Assembly (NCBI RefSeq): GCF_002295115.1
Contig: NZ_NSFV01000007.1
Span: forward strand, 310,001 to 374,000
Direction: 5' to 3'
Length of the DNA: 64,000 nucleotides
Source of the DNA: Mesorhizobium sp. WSM4311
Lineage (GTDB): Bacteria > Pseudomonadota > Alphaproteobacteria > Rhizobiales > Rhizobiaceae
The translations under genes were made by a program, and so were the position numbers. Each line of letters begins with the position of its first letter. Position 1 is the first letter of the stretch. Shown one piece after another: positions 46,582 to 55,701 of the stretch. The notes beneath the pieces are model-generated. The model searched no databases, was not told where the DNA came from, and saw only the letters and a list, made by a program, of their open reading frames with translations.

Positions 46582-47064
46582 CTAGCTGAAAATTGGAGTA
46601 TCCCAATCGATTTCTGAGAAAACTCGGTTTGCGATGAAGTTCATGAGGGCGATACCGGCCGGCAAGAATCGTGCTGTTCGATCGTAGGTGAAAGGTGCAG
46701 GCATCTGGTGCTTGTTGCCGTGAGCGGCGTTGTTGCGGAGTTGAGCGTAGCTACGCGAGAGGAGCCAGTCCCAAGATGCTATTGGCTCGTCGTCGCAATC
46801 CCAACCAAGGCGACCGTCGTGCTTTATGACGAGGTATTGCGGCGCCGCTTGAGCGAAAATCTCGAAACCGGAACTGGCAAAGTCGAACGAGTGAAAAGGG
46901 AAATTTGCTTCGACGCGTTGCGCCACTCGTGTCCAATTGACGCCGGAGATGACGATGAGCCCACCAACGGCGTTTGTATGGGCTAACGATGTGTCTCGAT
47001 TGACTAAGAAGAACTCAAACTTCGAGGCCTTCAACATGAAGTCGGCAATGTCTTTCTCTTCCAT
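46582..47064 (-). CDS. Hypothetical protein with HEPN-like Rx4H motif
   Basis: 160 residues, with GGAG 7 bases before the ATG. The C-terminal half contains LSRSYAQLRNNAAHGNKHQM, where R-NNAA-H is the Rx4H signature of HEPN RNases, within a helix and followed by another helix (FLPAGIALMNFIANRV). The N-terminal half is mixed. No antitoxin nucleotidyltransferase is adjacent. The HEPN call rests on one motif and helix context only. Confidence 0.6.
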   Translation of the reverse strand: MEEKDIADFMLKASKFEFFLVNRDTSLAHTNAVGGLIVISGVNWTRVAQRVEANFPFHSFDFASSGFEIFAQAAPQYLVIKHDGRLGWDCDDEPIASWDWLLSRSYAQLRNNAAHGNKHQMPAPFTYDRTARFLPAGIALMNFIANRVFSEIDWDTPIFS

Positions 47065-47360
47065 CGCAATCTCCGTTGACTAGAAAGCCTCATTGTAACC
47101 GAGCCCTGCAAGCGTGCCGAACTAGATCAACGCGCCAGGCGCGCCGCCGGACATCATCGAAGAGAGTGGCCCAGCATCATGGTCGCCGAGCGCGTCGGCC
47201 CATACTAGGTCAGTTTTCAGAAGGGGATACGCTCGTCCTGGCGGAAGGAACTGAGACCCGATGCCATAGCGGGCCTGCGGCGTTTGTCCGGCTTCAGGGC
47301 TGCTGTTTGTGGGTTGCGGAGGGCAGCCAGTTCCAGCTTGATGAAAGCCACCAACCGTCG

Positions 47361-47834
47361 TTAAGGCCGATCGACTTCAATTCCTACCGATCGCAATCGT
47401 GCCGCTGCGGCATCCAACACCGAGTCGTCAAACCTTTCAGGATGTCGCAGGGCGACCGCTTCGAAAGTCAGCTCGGCCATTTGGCGTTCGATGAGCATGA
47501 AGAAACCCTCCGATGGTTTCGCGCCAAGGATCAGATCCTTGATGGTCTCTAACTCGCCCACTCGGGCGATCTTTGGACGTGTTCGCCCCAACCGTGTCGT
47601 TCTTTCGCGTTCGCCCGTAAGGGTGCCTTCCAACGCGTGGATGCTTCGCCATACATCATGCTCAAATGTGCCCGGCTTTTCCGATGGAAGGATTTCATAG
47701 AGACGCAAATCAACTGCGCGGGCAACAGCCTGCTCACCTTTTCGACGGGCATTTGCAGCGATTTGCCTGAGGCTCTTCGGATCAACGCACCCCTCTATCA
47801 TCTTCATGGCGCGTGCGGCGGCAATATAGGTCAT
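47361..47834 (-). CDS. Hypothetical protein paired with an HTH regulator
   Basis: 157 residues. Helical, with an N-terminal segment of small residues and a C-terminal region FFMLIERQMAELTFEAVALR. It starts 15 bp after the HTH gene at 47850, so the pair forms a two-gene operon of toxin-antitoxin-like layout, but no toxin fold is recognised. Confidence 0.6.
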   Translation of the reverse strand: MTYIAAARAMKMIEGCVDPKSLRQIAANARRKGEQAVARAVDLRLYEILPSEKPGTFEHDVWRSIHALEGTLTGERERTTRLGRTRPKIARVGELETIKDLILGAKPSEGFFMLIERQMAELTFEAVALRHPERFDDSVLDAAAARLRSVGIEVDRP

Positions 47835-47849
47835 GGTCTTGCTTTCTGC

Positions 47850-48299
47850 TCATGCGACGGGGAGAGATTGAACAAACCGGGCCAATCGGTCGGCTTCCCG
47901 GTCTGTCAGATCGTCGGGCAGATCGATTCTAATCTGAAGGCCGGGGCGGAGATGGAAGCTGTGTTGGAGCAGACCCGCCTCATTCGCAGGAGCCTCGGCC
48001 AACTGATCCGGGTTTTCCAGGCGATCGATTGCAGTAGCGATCCGCTCAACATGCTGAGTGCCAACGTTTGCATTCCTGTTCATCAGGTTATGCAAGATTG
48101 TTCCACTAAAACCAAGTTTGCCACCCAAAGCGGCATAAGCCATCCCGGTTCTTTGTTTGACCGCCACAAGGCGTTGGATCGTTTGCGGCGTCAGCGGTCC
48201 ATTGGGGAATTGCTGGTATGGTAGGGTCAAAAGCAGCCATTTGGTTTTCCCACGGCCCGGCTCATCCGGGGATGAAGGCCGTGTAATAAGTTTTGTCAA
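47850..48299 (-). CDS. HTH (XRE-like) DNA-binding protein
   Basis: 149 residues. The middle (TPQTIQRLVAVKQRTGM, then YAALGGKLGFSGTILHNLMN and HVERIATAIDRL) reads as an XRE-type helix-turn-helix. The C-terminal ~55 residues, with LQIRIDLPDDLTDREADRL, may be a dimer or partner-binding arm. First gene of a leftward pair and probably autoregulatory. Confidence 0.65.
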   Translation of the reverse strand: MTKLITRPSSPDEPGRGKTKWLLLTLPYQQFPNGPLTPQTIQRLVAVKQRTGMAYAALGGKLGFSGTILHNLMNRNANVGTQHVERIATAIDRLENPDQLAEAPANEAGLLQHSFHLRPGLQIRIDLPDDLTDREADRLARFVQSLPVA

Positions 48300-48776
48300 T
48301 TATTGATCAGTGATAATTAGTGATGTGTTCAATCCTATTAGACTGGAACGACCTGCAAGATCGCCAGAGGGTTGCGATGCTATTTGAGCCAATGAATCGC
48401 CAAGCGGACAGTGGCAAGTGAAGTCGTCAGCGGAACGACAGCTTGTTGGCGTCTTGATCCCGAAAACGGACGAGCTGCTTACGGCCCCAGAGCAGCCAGT
48501 CTGCAATGCGCCTCATTTCGGTCGTTTCGAAGGCTCCACTCCTCTGCCAAAAGCGGACGTCTGGGGCCGATGCCGGACATCCAATGACGCCGCCGCGCGT
48601 GGTCGCTGCTTCGCGCCTCTATCATGACCCTTCTGCAATTGGTCGGAGGCCTCTTAAGTTCACATCAATTACATCAAGGTTGGCGGCGTGCATGGAAAGA
48701 CCGTCGCCTGGCCCGGCGGGGCTGCGGCCTCTTTCAAAGCTCGGCCGTTGGGGTAAATCCAGGCTAGGCTAGGTCG
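48300..48776. other. Intergenic, no gene seen
   Basis: 477 bases with broken frames. It holds degenerate GC-rich intergenic sequence (around 48420-48600) of the kind that recurs in this window, but no clear match to the repeats listed. Confidence 0.4.
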
Positions 48777-49349
48777 CTAGGATCGAGTGCGGTATTCGAT
48801 GCCAATAGCAGGGTAGACTATTCGCCGAGGCATGATGCCACCGAAGCGATGACCTTCGTTTGTGATAACCCATGGAACCATTGCAGTAGGCTTGGAGATC
48901 CGAAACCCAGGTAGGCTCTCGAAACCCTGCGTGTTTTCGAGGTGGGCATAGACTGCGAATTTGATGATGTCTTCTATTTCGAGGTAGTAGCCAGGACGAG
49001 AGCGAACACGTTCAAAGGCAATCCGACCGCATGAAACCATGGTGTCGCCGCGACGCTTCACGATGTCAAAGTGGTCGTGAGTATTGATCAGTCTTCCCTT
49101 GAACGAGATAGCCTTCCCAATATAGGCGATCCGCGCCCTGCCTTGCTGTCGCCAGTGTTTGCGTGTGAATGCATATACCCCGCCGTGGCCGGCCCATCCT
49201 ACCGGAACAGGGAAGGATCGGTCATCGGGATGCCAGACGAGTGGTTCGGACCATGTGATCGTAGCAAGTCGGTAGTACGCACGGCCCGCATAGCCCGTGA
49301 CGTCTCGGAAGTCCGCTCCCAGATCCAGCAGCTTCACACGTCCCCCCAC
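48777..49349 (-). CDS. GIY-YIG nuclease-like protein
   Basis: 190 residues. Residues ~57-130 carry the order of the GIY-YIG core: GGVYAF (Gly57-Val-Tyr59), IAYIGKA (Tyr76-Ile-Gly78), a catalytic-type Arg in SFKGRL (~86), and Glu residues in YYLEIEDIIKF (124/126). The spacing between the two strands fits. No other domain is seen apart from ~55 N-terminal residues. Stand-alone GIY-YIG proteins occur as homing or mobile-element nucleases and in repair. Confidence 0.65.
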   Translation of the reverse strand: MGGRVKLLDLGADFRDVTGYAGRAYYRLATITWSEPLVWHPDDRSFPVPVGWAGHGGVYAFTRKHWRQQGRARIAYIGKAISFKGRLINTHDHFDIVKRRGDTMVSCGRIAFERVRSRPGYYLEIEDIIKFAVYAHLENTQGFESLPGFRISKPTAMVPWVITNEGHRFGGIMPRRIVYPAIGIEYRTRS

Positions 49350-49559
49350 ATTGACTGAATCAGTGAATCCGCCCGCACTTTAGCAGGAGAACGCCGGGTT
49401 GCTACCGGCGGAAGGAAATATACACTTTGATGCCTGCATCGCGGTTTAGCCATACCTAGATTGACCAAGCTCGAGACGATTACTGAGTCCAGCCGCCGCC
49501 AACTCACCAGCGGTAAACGGCAGCTATCGGATCCTCGATGCTCGAATCCGGACTGTCTG

Positions 49560-50064
49560 GAGACGGCCCCAATCGAGACGCTCCTTGCTCGTCCAAGAAC
49601 GTCGTTAATGGTGCTAGCGCAAATTTCCGATGAGAGACTGAAACACCGTCACGATCCTTCTTCGCGAGATAGGGCAAGTGAGACGTTCATCGGGCGAAAT
49701 GCAGCGGTGTAGGTGGGACAAGAACATCGAAAAACATTGGAGCAGATTTGAATGCTTTGCTGTCCCACTAGTTCCTAACTGCTTGATTTAGCTCCTTTTC
49801 CAAACATCCTCCGGGCCCACCAAAATTGTTTAATATCAATTAGTTATGGTCAATTCCGCTTAGAAGTGGGCCAATCTAGATTCGCTATGTCCCAGGACTC
49901 AGGTGCATTGACTCAATCCATGAGCGGGGAAGGGCGAGTTATGCCTGCTCTTAAGTTCGATTGTCCTCCGTTCGTCAGTCAGGTTTGTGCAGCCATGTAT
50001 AGTCCAGCTATTTCGAGGCTGGAAAGACCCTCGGGCGATGCGTGCGGCAAAAGGCGGTAACGAC
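49560..50064. repeat. Intergenic repeat, copy B
   Basis: Core 49712-49822 (111 nt) begins GGTGGGAC and ends CGGGCCCACCA, whose ends can pair as GGTGGG/CCCACC. The ~150 bases before it match the sequence before the copy at 56.8 kb, and the ~240 bases after it match those after the copy at 32.8 kb. The minus-strand frame seen in copy A is interrupted here. Confidence 0.72.
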
Positions 50065-50364
50065 GTGCGAATGGGATGGTTGCCGCGACCGATCGAGCAT
50101 GCCGCGACGGCAATTAAGCTGGTGTCGATACCAGCATCTGTGACTTCTGCTGAGCCGGAATTCGACCCGAAGACGACTGAGGTCGGCCGTGGCTTGGACG
50201 ACCGCTTTGCGTTGCCAGTTCGGTCGTTGAGAAGTCCGCCGCAAGATTCTGAAAGCAGTCACCCGCGCGACTAGGTGCGGCGGCCCTTTTGCGCCACTAG
50301 CAGACATTGACAGGCGCGGCACACGTCTCTGAACTCGGTCACCGGGGCCACGAAGCCGATTACG

Positions 50365-50700
50365 CCTCACTCGGCGCCCGATCCACTTCGCAAGTGGGAC
50401 ATTCGAGCCTGCGAGCGGCTCATGGCCTCTACCATGTCGCGCAATGGGATCGGCTTCTGCAGCCTCACGACATCCGCCAGCTCGGCGGGGATCACTTCGG
50501 CGCGTCTCTGGTGACAAATGCGAACGGCACGTCGCGTTGACGCAGCAAATGCACGATCTCGAACTTCGGCCCGCCACCGCCGAGATTGAGCTCGAACACC
50601 GCGGACGTCGGCGTTTCTGTTTCAAGGAGGCGGCGCGTCGCGTCGGCGTTGAGCATGGGACATGCGGGCTCGATCCTTCTCAGGACCTCGTTGCCGATCG
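50365..50700 (-). pseudogene. Response-regulator receiver-domain relic
   Basis: On the minus strand, two frames join across a shift near 50490 to read TSAVFELNLGGGGPKFEIVH, LLRQRDVPFAFVTRDAP, then ELADVVRLQKPIPLRDMVEA. This is the second half of a CheY-like receiver domain with its conserved LQKP lysine. The phospho-acceptor region before it is not intact and there is a stop or frameshift, so it is a decayed gene. Confidence 0.55.
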
Positions 50701-50806
50701 AGTGGCTTGCGCACTAGGCCAAAAAACGCTCATTTGAAGTGTCGGCGAGGAATGACAGTCGCGGTTGTACCTTGCAGCACGACTGTTGAAAGCGCGAGGC
50801 GGTCCC

Positions 50807-53650
50807 GTGGGCACTGATTCAGATCGCAGAACGCTGTCATTCGGCCCCTTTCACTTGGTTCCTACGCGGGAGCTACTCGTACGCGGGGATCAACCTGTGC
50901 GGATTGGTAGCCGCGCCTTGGGGATCCTCGTCGCAATGGCCGAACGTGCTGGCGAAGTAGTCAGCAAGAGGGAGCTGTTCGACATCGTTTGGCCCAACAC
51001 GGCCATCGAGGAGAGTAGTCTCAGGGTCCATGTCGCTGCCCTGCGCAAAGCGCTCGGCGAAGGTGAAGGCGATAACCGCTACATCGCCACAATTCCTGGT
51101 CGTGGCTATCGCTTCGTTGCGCCAGTCGCAACATCTGGGCAACCGGCGCCGCGCCAAACAGACGCCGCCGCACGACCGCGAAGCGACGGGATAGTCGTCA
51201 CCGGAATCCGCATCTTCGGCCGCGACGACTTCGTGGCCTCGCTGGACGCCCTTCTTTACGAACGGCGCTTGGTCACCGTGGTCGGTCCAGGAGGCATGGG
51301 GAAGACGTCCGTCGCACTCGCTGTCACGGAATGTGTCGCGCCGCGTTACTCCGACGGGGCATTTATCGTCGAACTCGCGCGCTTGGCTGACCCACGACTC
51401 GCCCCTACGGCGCTCGCCACGGCGCTGGGCAAGCCGGTGCGCTCCAAAGATGCGACCCCCGAGCTCCTCGAGTTCCTCCAGGACAAACATATGCTGGTCG
51501 TGCTCGATAATTGTGAGCATCTTATCGACGCGGCGGCTGAGCTGGCCGAACGGATCACCCAAAACACATCACAAGTCAGCGTCCTCGCCACAAGCCGCGA
51601 GCCCCTTCGGGCTCTCGGCGAGACGGTGGCACGATTGCCATCGCTCGGCTTCCCAACCCGGCTGCAAGGCCTCACAACGGTCGAGGCGCTCAGCTTTCCG
51701 GCCATGCAACTCTTTCTCGATCGTGCGAAGGCGACGCGAAGCGATTTCGAGCTCGACGATTCGACGGTGCCATTTGCCGCCGACATATGTCGTCGCCTCG
51801 ACGGAATCCCACTTGCTATCGAGCTTGCCGCTGGCCGCGTCGACGCGTTTGGCACCCGCGAGCTTGCATCCCTGTTGGACGAACGATTTCGCGTGCTGAA
51901 CCGCGGCAGGCGAACGGCTCTGCCGCGTCAGCAGACTTTGAGCGCAACCTTTGATTGGAGCTATGAACTGCTGTCGGAAAGCGAGCAGAGCGTCCTCAGG
52001 CGCCTCTCGGTGTTCGTCGGAGCCGTCTCGATGGAGCCCGCGCTTGCCGTAGCGGCGGGCAGCGGCCAATCCGAGTCCACGACAGCGGCCGTCATTGCAG
52101 GGCTGGTATCGAAGTCGCTGGTGGCGGCGGACACCACTGGACCGGCGACTCAATACAGGTTGCTCGAATCGACCCGAAGCTATGCTCGCGAGAAGCTGAT
52201 CGAGGCAGGCGAGAGCCCCGCAGCGGCGCGTCGCCATGCCTCCTACTACGCCGCGCTACTTGATCGAGCGAATTCAGAGTTTCTCAGCAAGCCGCTAGCC
52301 GAGTGGATGGCCGAGTACAGCAGCTGCATCGACAACGTCCACGTTGCCATTGATTGGGCTCTATCGCCTGATGGCGACGGTGATGTCGGCGTGGCGCTGA
52401 CTGCCAACGCCGTTCCGTTGTGGACTCGCCTGACGCTCCTTGAGGAATGCCGAACTCGCGTCGAACGCGCCCTTTCAGTCTTGAGTCCAGATGTCGCTCG
52501 CGGAGGCAAGCGCGAGATGCAGCTCTTTGCAGCATTTGCGGCGGCCTCGACCCTTACCAAGGGACCGGGACCGGAATCGGAACTAGCCTGGTCAGCGACG
52601 CTCCAGATCGCTGAGCGGATCGGCGACATCGATTATCAACTGCGCGCACTATGGGGCATTTGGATTGGCCATCACACCGGAGAGAGCCAGGCCAAGGCCC
52701 TCGAGGCGGCGCGCCAGTTCAGAGAGGTCGCAACGCTGTCGTCGGATGTTGCCGATCCCATCGTCGGCGATCGGATCATTGGAACGGTCCTCTGGGCTCA
52801 GGGAGAACTGCAGGCCGCTCGCAACACGATGGAACAGGTCCTTCGCTCATATGTGGCTCCGTCCGACCGTTCGCACCTGATCCGCTTCCAATTCGATCAA
52901 CGGGTCACGGCCTATTCGGCACTGTCTCTGACGCTTTGGCTTCAGGGTTTTCCCGAGCAGGCAATGAAGATAGTCGAGACCAGTGCGCAACTGGCACAAA
53001 ACCTTGCCCACGATCCTTCGATATTTCATGCGACCGCATTGTCGGGTTGCCGGGTAGCGCTGCTCGCGGGCGACAGGCCTTCCGCCGATAGGCTGCTTGC
53101 CTTGCTGCAGGGCGCGGTAGCGAGGCAGGTCAGCTACGGCGTCTGGATTCGAGCCTACCGAGGCGAGATCATGATCCGCGACGGCGATCCTGAAGCTGGT
53201 TCGCGTTTATTGGAGATGGCTCTGACTGAGCTCCCGAAAGCGGCCTTTCACGCGCACTACGCGTCGCTTCGGGCCGCCCTGGCGCAGGGCTTCCACGCGG
53301 CGGGCCGGGCTGACGAGGCGACGACGGTGATCGAGGATGCGCTCGCACTCGCCGAACGGTCGGGGGACGTCTGGTATCTTCCAGAGTTGCTGCGGATCAA
53401 AGGAGGGTTCCTGGCCGCGCGAGGGGCAGTCGATGCGGGCGAGGAGATTTTTCTGCTTTCGCTGGACTGGGCGCGGCGGCAAGGGGCGCTTGCATGGCAG
53501 CTCCGCACGGGCATCAGCCTGGCGCGTCTCTGGTCGGAACAGGGCAGGATCGACGCGGCGCACGCGTTGCTGTCTGAGCTGCGGGCGAGATTTACGGGGG
53601 GTTCGAGACGGTCGATCTTGTCGAAGCCGCACAGCTGCTCTCGCGGCTAG
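50807..53650 (+). CDS. Winged-helix / NB-ARC ATPase / TPR-type transcriptional regulator
   Basis: 947 residues from the GTG at 50807 (GAGG 8 bases upstream); a longer TTG start at 50765 is possible. Residues ~8-105 are an OmpR-type DNA-binding domain (LSFGPFHLVPTRELL through NRYIATIPGRGYRFVAPV). From ~140 comes an NB-ARC-like ATPase, with Walker A GPGGMGKT at ~160-167 and Walker B MLVVLDNCEH at ~229-238. The C-terminal ~450 residues are helical repeats (TPR type). This AfsR/CadC-like plan integrates a signal with ATP binding. It faces the F420-type reductase gene tail to tail, with stops overlapping, and may control the divergent stress genes beyond it. Confidence 0.85.
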   Translation: MGTDSDRRTLSFGPFHLVPTRELLVRGDQPVRIGSRALGILVAMAERAGEVVSKRELFDIVWPNTAIEESSLRVHVAALRKALGEGEGDNRYIATIPGRGYRFVAPVATSGQPAPRQTDAAARPRSDGIVVTGIRIFGRDDFVASLDALLYERRLVTVVGPGGMGKTSVALAVTECVAPRYSDGAFIVELARLADPRLAPTALATALGKPVRSKDATPELLEFLQDKHMLVVLDNCEHLIDAAAELAERITQNTSQVSVLATSREPLRALGETVARLPSLGFPTRLQGLTTVEALSFPAMQLFLDRAKATRSDFELDDSTVPFAADICRRLDGIPLAIELAAGRVDAFGTRELASLLDERFRVLNRGRRTALPRQQTLSATFDWSYELLSESEQSVLRRLSVFVGAVSMEPALAVAAGSGQSESTTAAVIAGLVSKSLVAADTTGPATQYRLLESTRSYAREKLIEAGESPAAARRHASYYAALLDRANSEFLSKPLAEWMAEYSSCIDNVHVAIDWALSPDGDGDVGVALTANAVPLWTRLTLLEECRTRVERALSVLSPDVARGGKREMQLFAAFAAASTLTKGPGPESELAWSATLQIAERIGDIDYQLRALWGIWIGHHTGESQAKALEAARQFREVATLSSDVADPIVGDRIIGTVLWAQGELQAARNTMEQVLRSYVAPSDRSHLIRFQFDQRVTAYSALSLTLWLQGFPEQAMKIVETSAQLAQNLAHDPSIFHATALSGCRVALLAGDRPSADRLLALLQGAVARQVSYGVWIRAYRGEIMIRDGDPEAGSRLLEMALTELPKAAFHAHYASLRAALAQGFHAAGRADEATTVIEDALALAERSGDVWYLPELLRIKGGFLAARGAVDAGEEIFLLSLDWARRQGALAWQLRTGISLARLWSEQGRIDAAHALLSELRARFTGGSRRSILSKPHSCSRG

Positions 53651-54342
53651 AAGACAGCCGACGGGGCGATACTGATGAGATTGAGACCGACAAGAGCGCC
53701 CGAGGGAAACTGCTGTAACCTGCCGCCTTCGGAGAGTCGGCCGAGATCGATGCCGGCCAGGCCCAGATGCGCGATCATCCTGCCGATCACCGCCTTGGCA
53801 CGCGCATGGTCGCCAGAAAAGAAGATGACACGCCGTCCCGTCGCCGCCTCCGGGGGCATCAGTAGCAACTGAGGCGGCAGCGTGTTGAAGGCCTTTACGA
53901 GCCGTGCGCCGGGGACGAGGCGGGATACAATCTCGCTGGAGTTCCTCGCCAGGAAATCGGGGAGTGCGGCGGTAGGCATGTCGGGGTTCGTTGCATCGAT
54001 CACGATCCTGCCGTCCCAATCGGGCACTTCCAGTAGCGCCACGGGAAGCTGGGACCATGGTACGGCGAGCACGACGATTTCCTCTTGCGCCGCCTCGGTC
54101 ACGCTAGCGGCGACGGCCAGGTGCCCGAGTTCCCTTGCAAAATCCTGAAGGGTTGACCTTCCTCGTTTGTTGCTGACAACCGCCACCATACCGGCCCCCA
54201 CTGCGAGGCGCGCGATGGCTGACCCGAGCCGCCCGCAGCCAATGATGCCGATCCTGGCATACTCGATATCGGCAAGACTGCTCGGACCTGGTCGGAGGGG
54301 CATGGGCTGGTTGGCTCGCGCACTACCTCCAGGATGATACAT
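53647..54342 (-). CDS. NADP-binding F420-type oxidoreductase
   Basis: 231 residues from the ATG at 54342, chosen because GGAG lies 5 bases upstream. The N-terminal Rossmann motif is IGIIGCGRLGSAIARLAVGAG (seen in parts), followed by VVSNKRGR, typical of the NADPH-dependent F420 reductase-like family (COG2085). Further features are VVLAVPWSQLP, VIDATNP and ARLVKAFNTLP. These proteins reduce F420 or other substrates with NADPH; in Proteobacteria the substrate is unknown. The gene is divergent from the DJ-1 gene across an inverted repeat. Confidence 0.85.
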   Translation of the reverse strand: MYHPGGSARANQPMPLRPGPSSLADIEYARIGIIGCGRLGSAIARLAVGAGMVAVVSNKRGRSTLQDFARELGHLAVAASVTEAAQEEIVVLAVPWSQLPVALLEVPDWDGRIVIDATNPDMPTAALPDFLARNSSEIVSRLVPGARLVKAFNTLPPQLLLMPPEAATGRRVIFFSGDHARAKAVIGRMIAHLGLAGIDLGRLSEGGRLQQFPSGALVGLNLISIAPSAVF

Positions 54343-54355
54343 GGCGCTCCGTGAA

Positions 54356-54419
54356 GCGAGTGAATCGATGTGAACGCCGAAGCAGCTAGCGCAGCAATTT
54401 TTCACATCGATTCACTCGC
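54356..54419. promoter_or_regulatory. Perfect 19-bp inverted repeat between divergent genes
   Basis: GCGAGTGAATCGATGTGAA at 54356-54374 and its exact reverse complement at 54401-54419, separated by 26 bp. It starts 14 bp upstream of the leftward reductase start and lies ~100 bp upstream of the rightward DJ-1 start. It could be a two-site operator controlling both genes or a hairpin in the leftward leader. Confidence 0.7.
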
Positions 54420-54522
54420 CGGCTTAGCCCTTCCAACCTATCGTCCACCTACCGACCTGAAACGGTGCCCTCCACCGAGCGCTGGAGGCCAAGTCCACCT
54501 AAGACACGTAATGGAGGACACT

Positions 54523-55329
54523 GTGAGCAAAGGAAAAGTGCTTATTCTCGGGTCCAATGCGACCAGGATCGAGATCAAGGGTGGCCGGTGGGGCGCTACG
54601 GGACAGTACCTCAATGAGACGGTCGTTCCGGCAATGGCCGTCATCGATGCCGGCTATGAGGTCGTGCTCGCGACGCCGAATGGCGAAAAACCTGTTATCG
54701 ACAGGGCTTCTGATGCGCCGGCGCATTTCGGCGGCGACAAGGCGGCGTACGATCGCGCCAAGGCCTTCTACGCCAACCATCCATCAATGACCCCGCGAAT
54801 GCTCCGGTCGGTAATCGAAGAAGGGCTGGACAACTACGCCGGCGTATTCGCTCCGGGTGGGCAGGCCCCGGTCGTCGACCTCATGCAGGATCAGGACGTC
54901 GGTGATGTGCTGCGCCATTTCCATGAGAAGGCGAAGCCCACGGCCCTGCTTTGCCACGGGCCCATATCAGCGGTCGCCGCGATGCCCTACGCACGCGAGT
55001 TTCGCGCGGCTTTGATTGCCGAAGATCCGGACAAGGCGGCAGAGTGGGCCAAAGGCTGGCAGTATGCGGGCTACAAGATGACAATATTCTCTTCGACCGA
55101 AGAGAAGGTGATCGAGGACAACATCTTGCACGCGAAAATCTATTTCCACATGCCTTACGCGCTGACGCTCGCAGGCGCCAACGTGACCACAACTCCGGTC
55201 GATTTCGAGCCCTATGTGGTCGAGGATCGCGAACTGATCACGGGCCAGAACCCGCGTTCGGATCATCCGATAGGGGCAGCGCTGATCGCTGCGCTCGACC
55301 GCAAGCGCGAAGGCAAGCGCGCCGCCTGA
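54523..55329 (+). CDS. DJ-1/PfpI family protein (class I glutamine amidotransferase-like)
   Basis: 268 residues from a GTG at 54523 with GGAGGA just upstream; an ATG at 54511 is the alternative. Seen: KVLILGSNA, an early Glu region, YAGVFAPGGQAPVVDLM, and the nucleophile elbow LLCHGPISA with the catalytic Cys near 144. This is the Hsp31/glyoxalase III-type branch by length. Members detoxify methylglyoxal or act as chaperones. First gene of a rightward group with an ABM monooxygenase and an alpha/beta hydrolase. Confidence 0.88.
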   Translation: MSKGKVLILGSNATRIEIKGGRWGATGQYLNETVVPAMAVIDAGYEVVLATPNGEKPVIDRASDAPAHFGGDKAAYDRAKAFYANHPSMTPRMLRSVIEEGLDNYAGVFAPGGQAPVVDLMQDQDVGDVLRHFHEKAKPTALLCHGPISAVAAMPYAREFRAALIAEDPDKAAEWAKGWQYAGYKMTIFSSTEEKVIEDNILHAKIYFHMPYALTLAGANVTTTPVDFEPYVVEDRELITGQNPRSDHPIGAALIAALDRKREGKRAA

Positions 55330-55384
55330 GGTCCTGTGGGTCGGCCTCGGCGTCGACCCACTCTCTCGGAGAAAGAACTGAATC

Positions 55385-55681
55385 ATGTCGACCGGCGTCA
55401 AGATCGTGGGAATCCTTACCGCTCGGCCAGGCAAGGCCGCGGAGCTCCGGCGGTTACTGTCCGCCACGCGGGTATCCAGCCGGGGGGAGCCCGGCAATCT
55501 GCGGTGGGACATCTGGCACGACCGGGCCAATTCGGACCGCTTCATACTGGACGAGCTCTACTTGGACGACACGGCGCTTACGGCCCATCGCGAGACGCCG
55601 CACTTCAAGGAGTATGCGCGCAAGATCGGCGATCTGGCAGAACGGACACCGATCGTTCTCGACCCGGTCGAGGTCACTTGA
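55385..55681 (+). CDS. Antibiotic biosynthesis monooxygenase (ABM/YgiN-like) family protein
   Basis: 98 residues. KIVGILTARPGKAAELRRLL at the start, then GNLRWDIWHDRANSDRFILD and LTAHRETPHFKEYARKI give the ferredoxin-like ABM fold with its conserved His/Glu pair. Relatives are quinol or small-molecule monooxygenases. It lies 55 bp after the DJ-1 gene and 20 bp before the hydrolase, so likely one operon. Confidence 0.88.
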   Translation: MSTGVKIVGILTARPGKAAELRRLLSATRVSSRGEPGNLRWDIWHDRANSDRFILDELYLDDTALTAHRETPHFKEYARKIGDLAERTPIVLDPVEVT

Positions 55682-55701
55682 AACGCTAGGAGAACAGGAC
55701 A

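Noticed and set aside
50008..50625. 205-codon minus-strand frame
   Set aside because: Its translation is Arg/Ser/Cys-rich. The meaningful signal in this stretch is a broken receiver domain in other frames.
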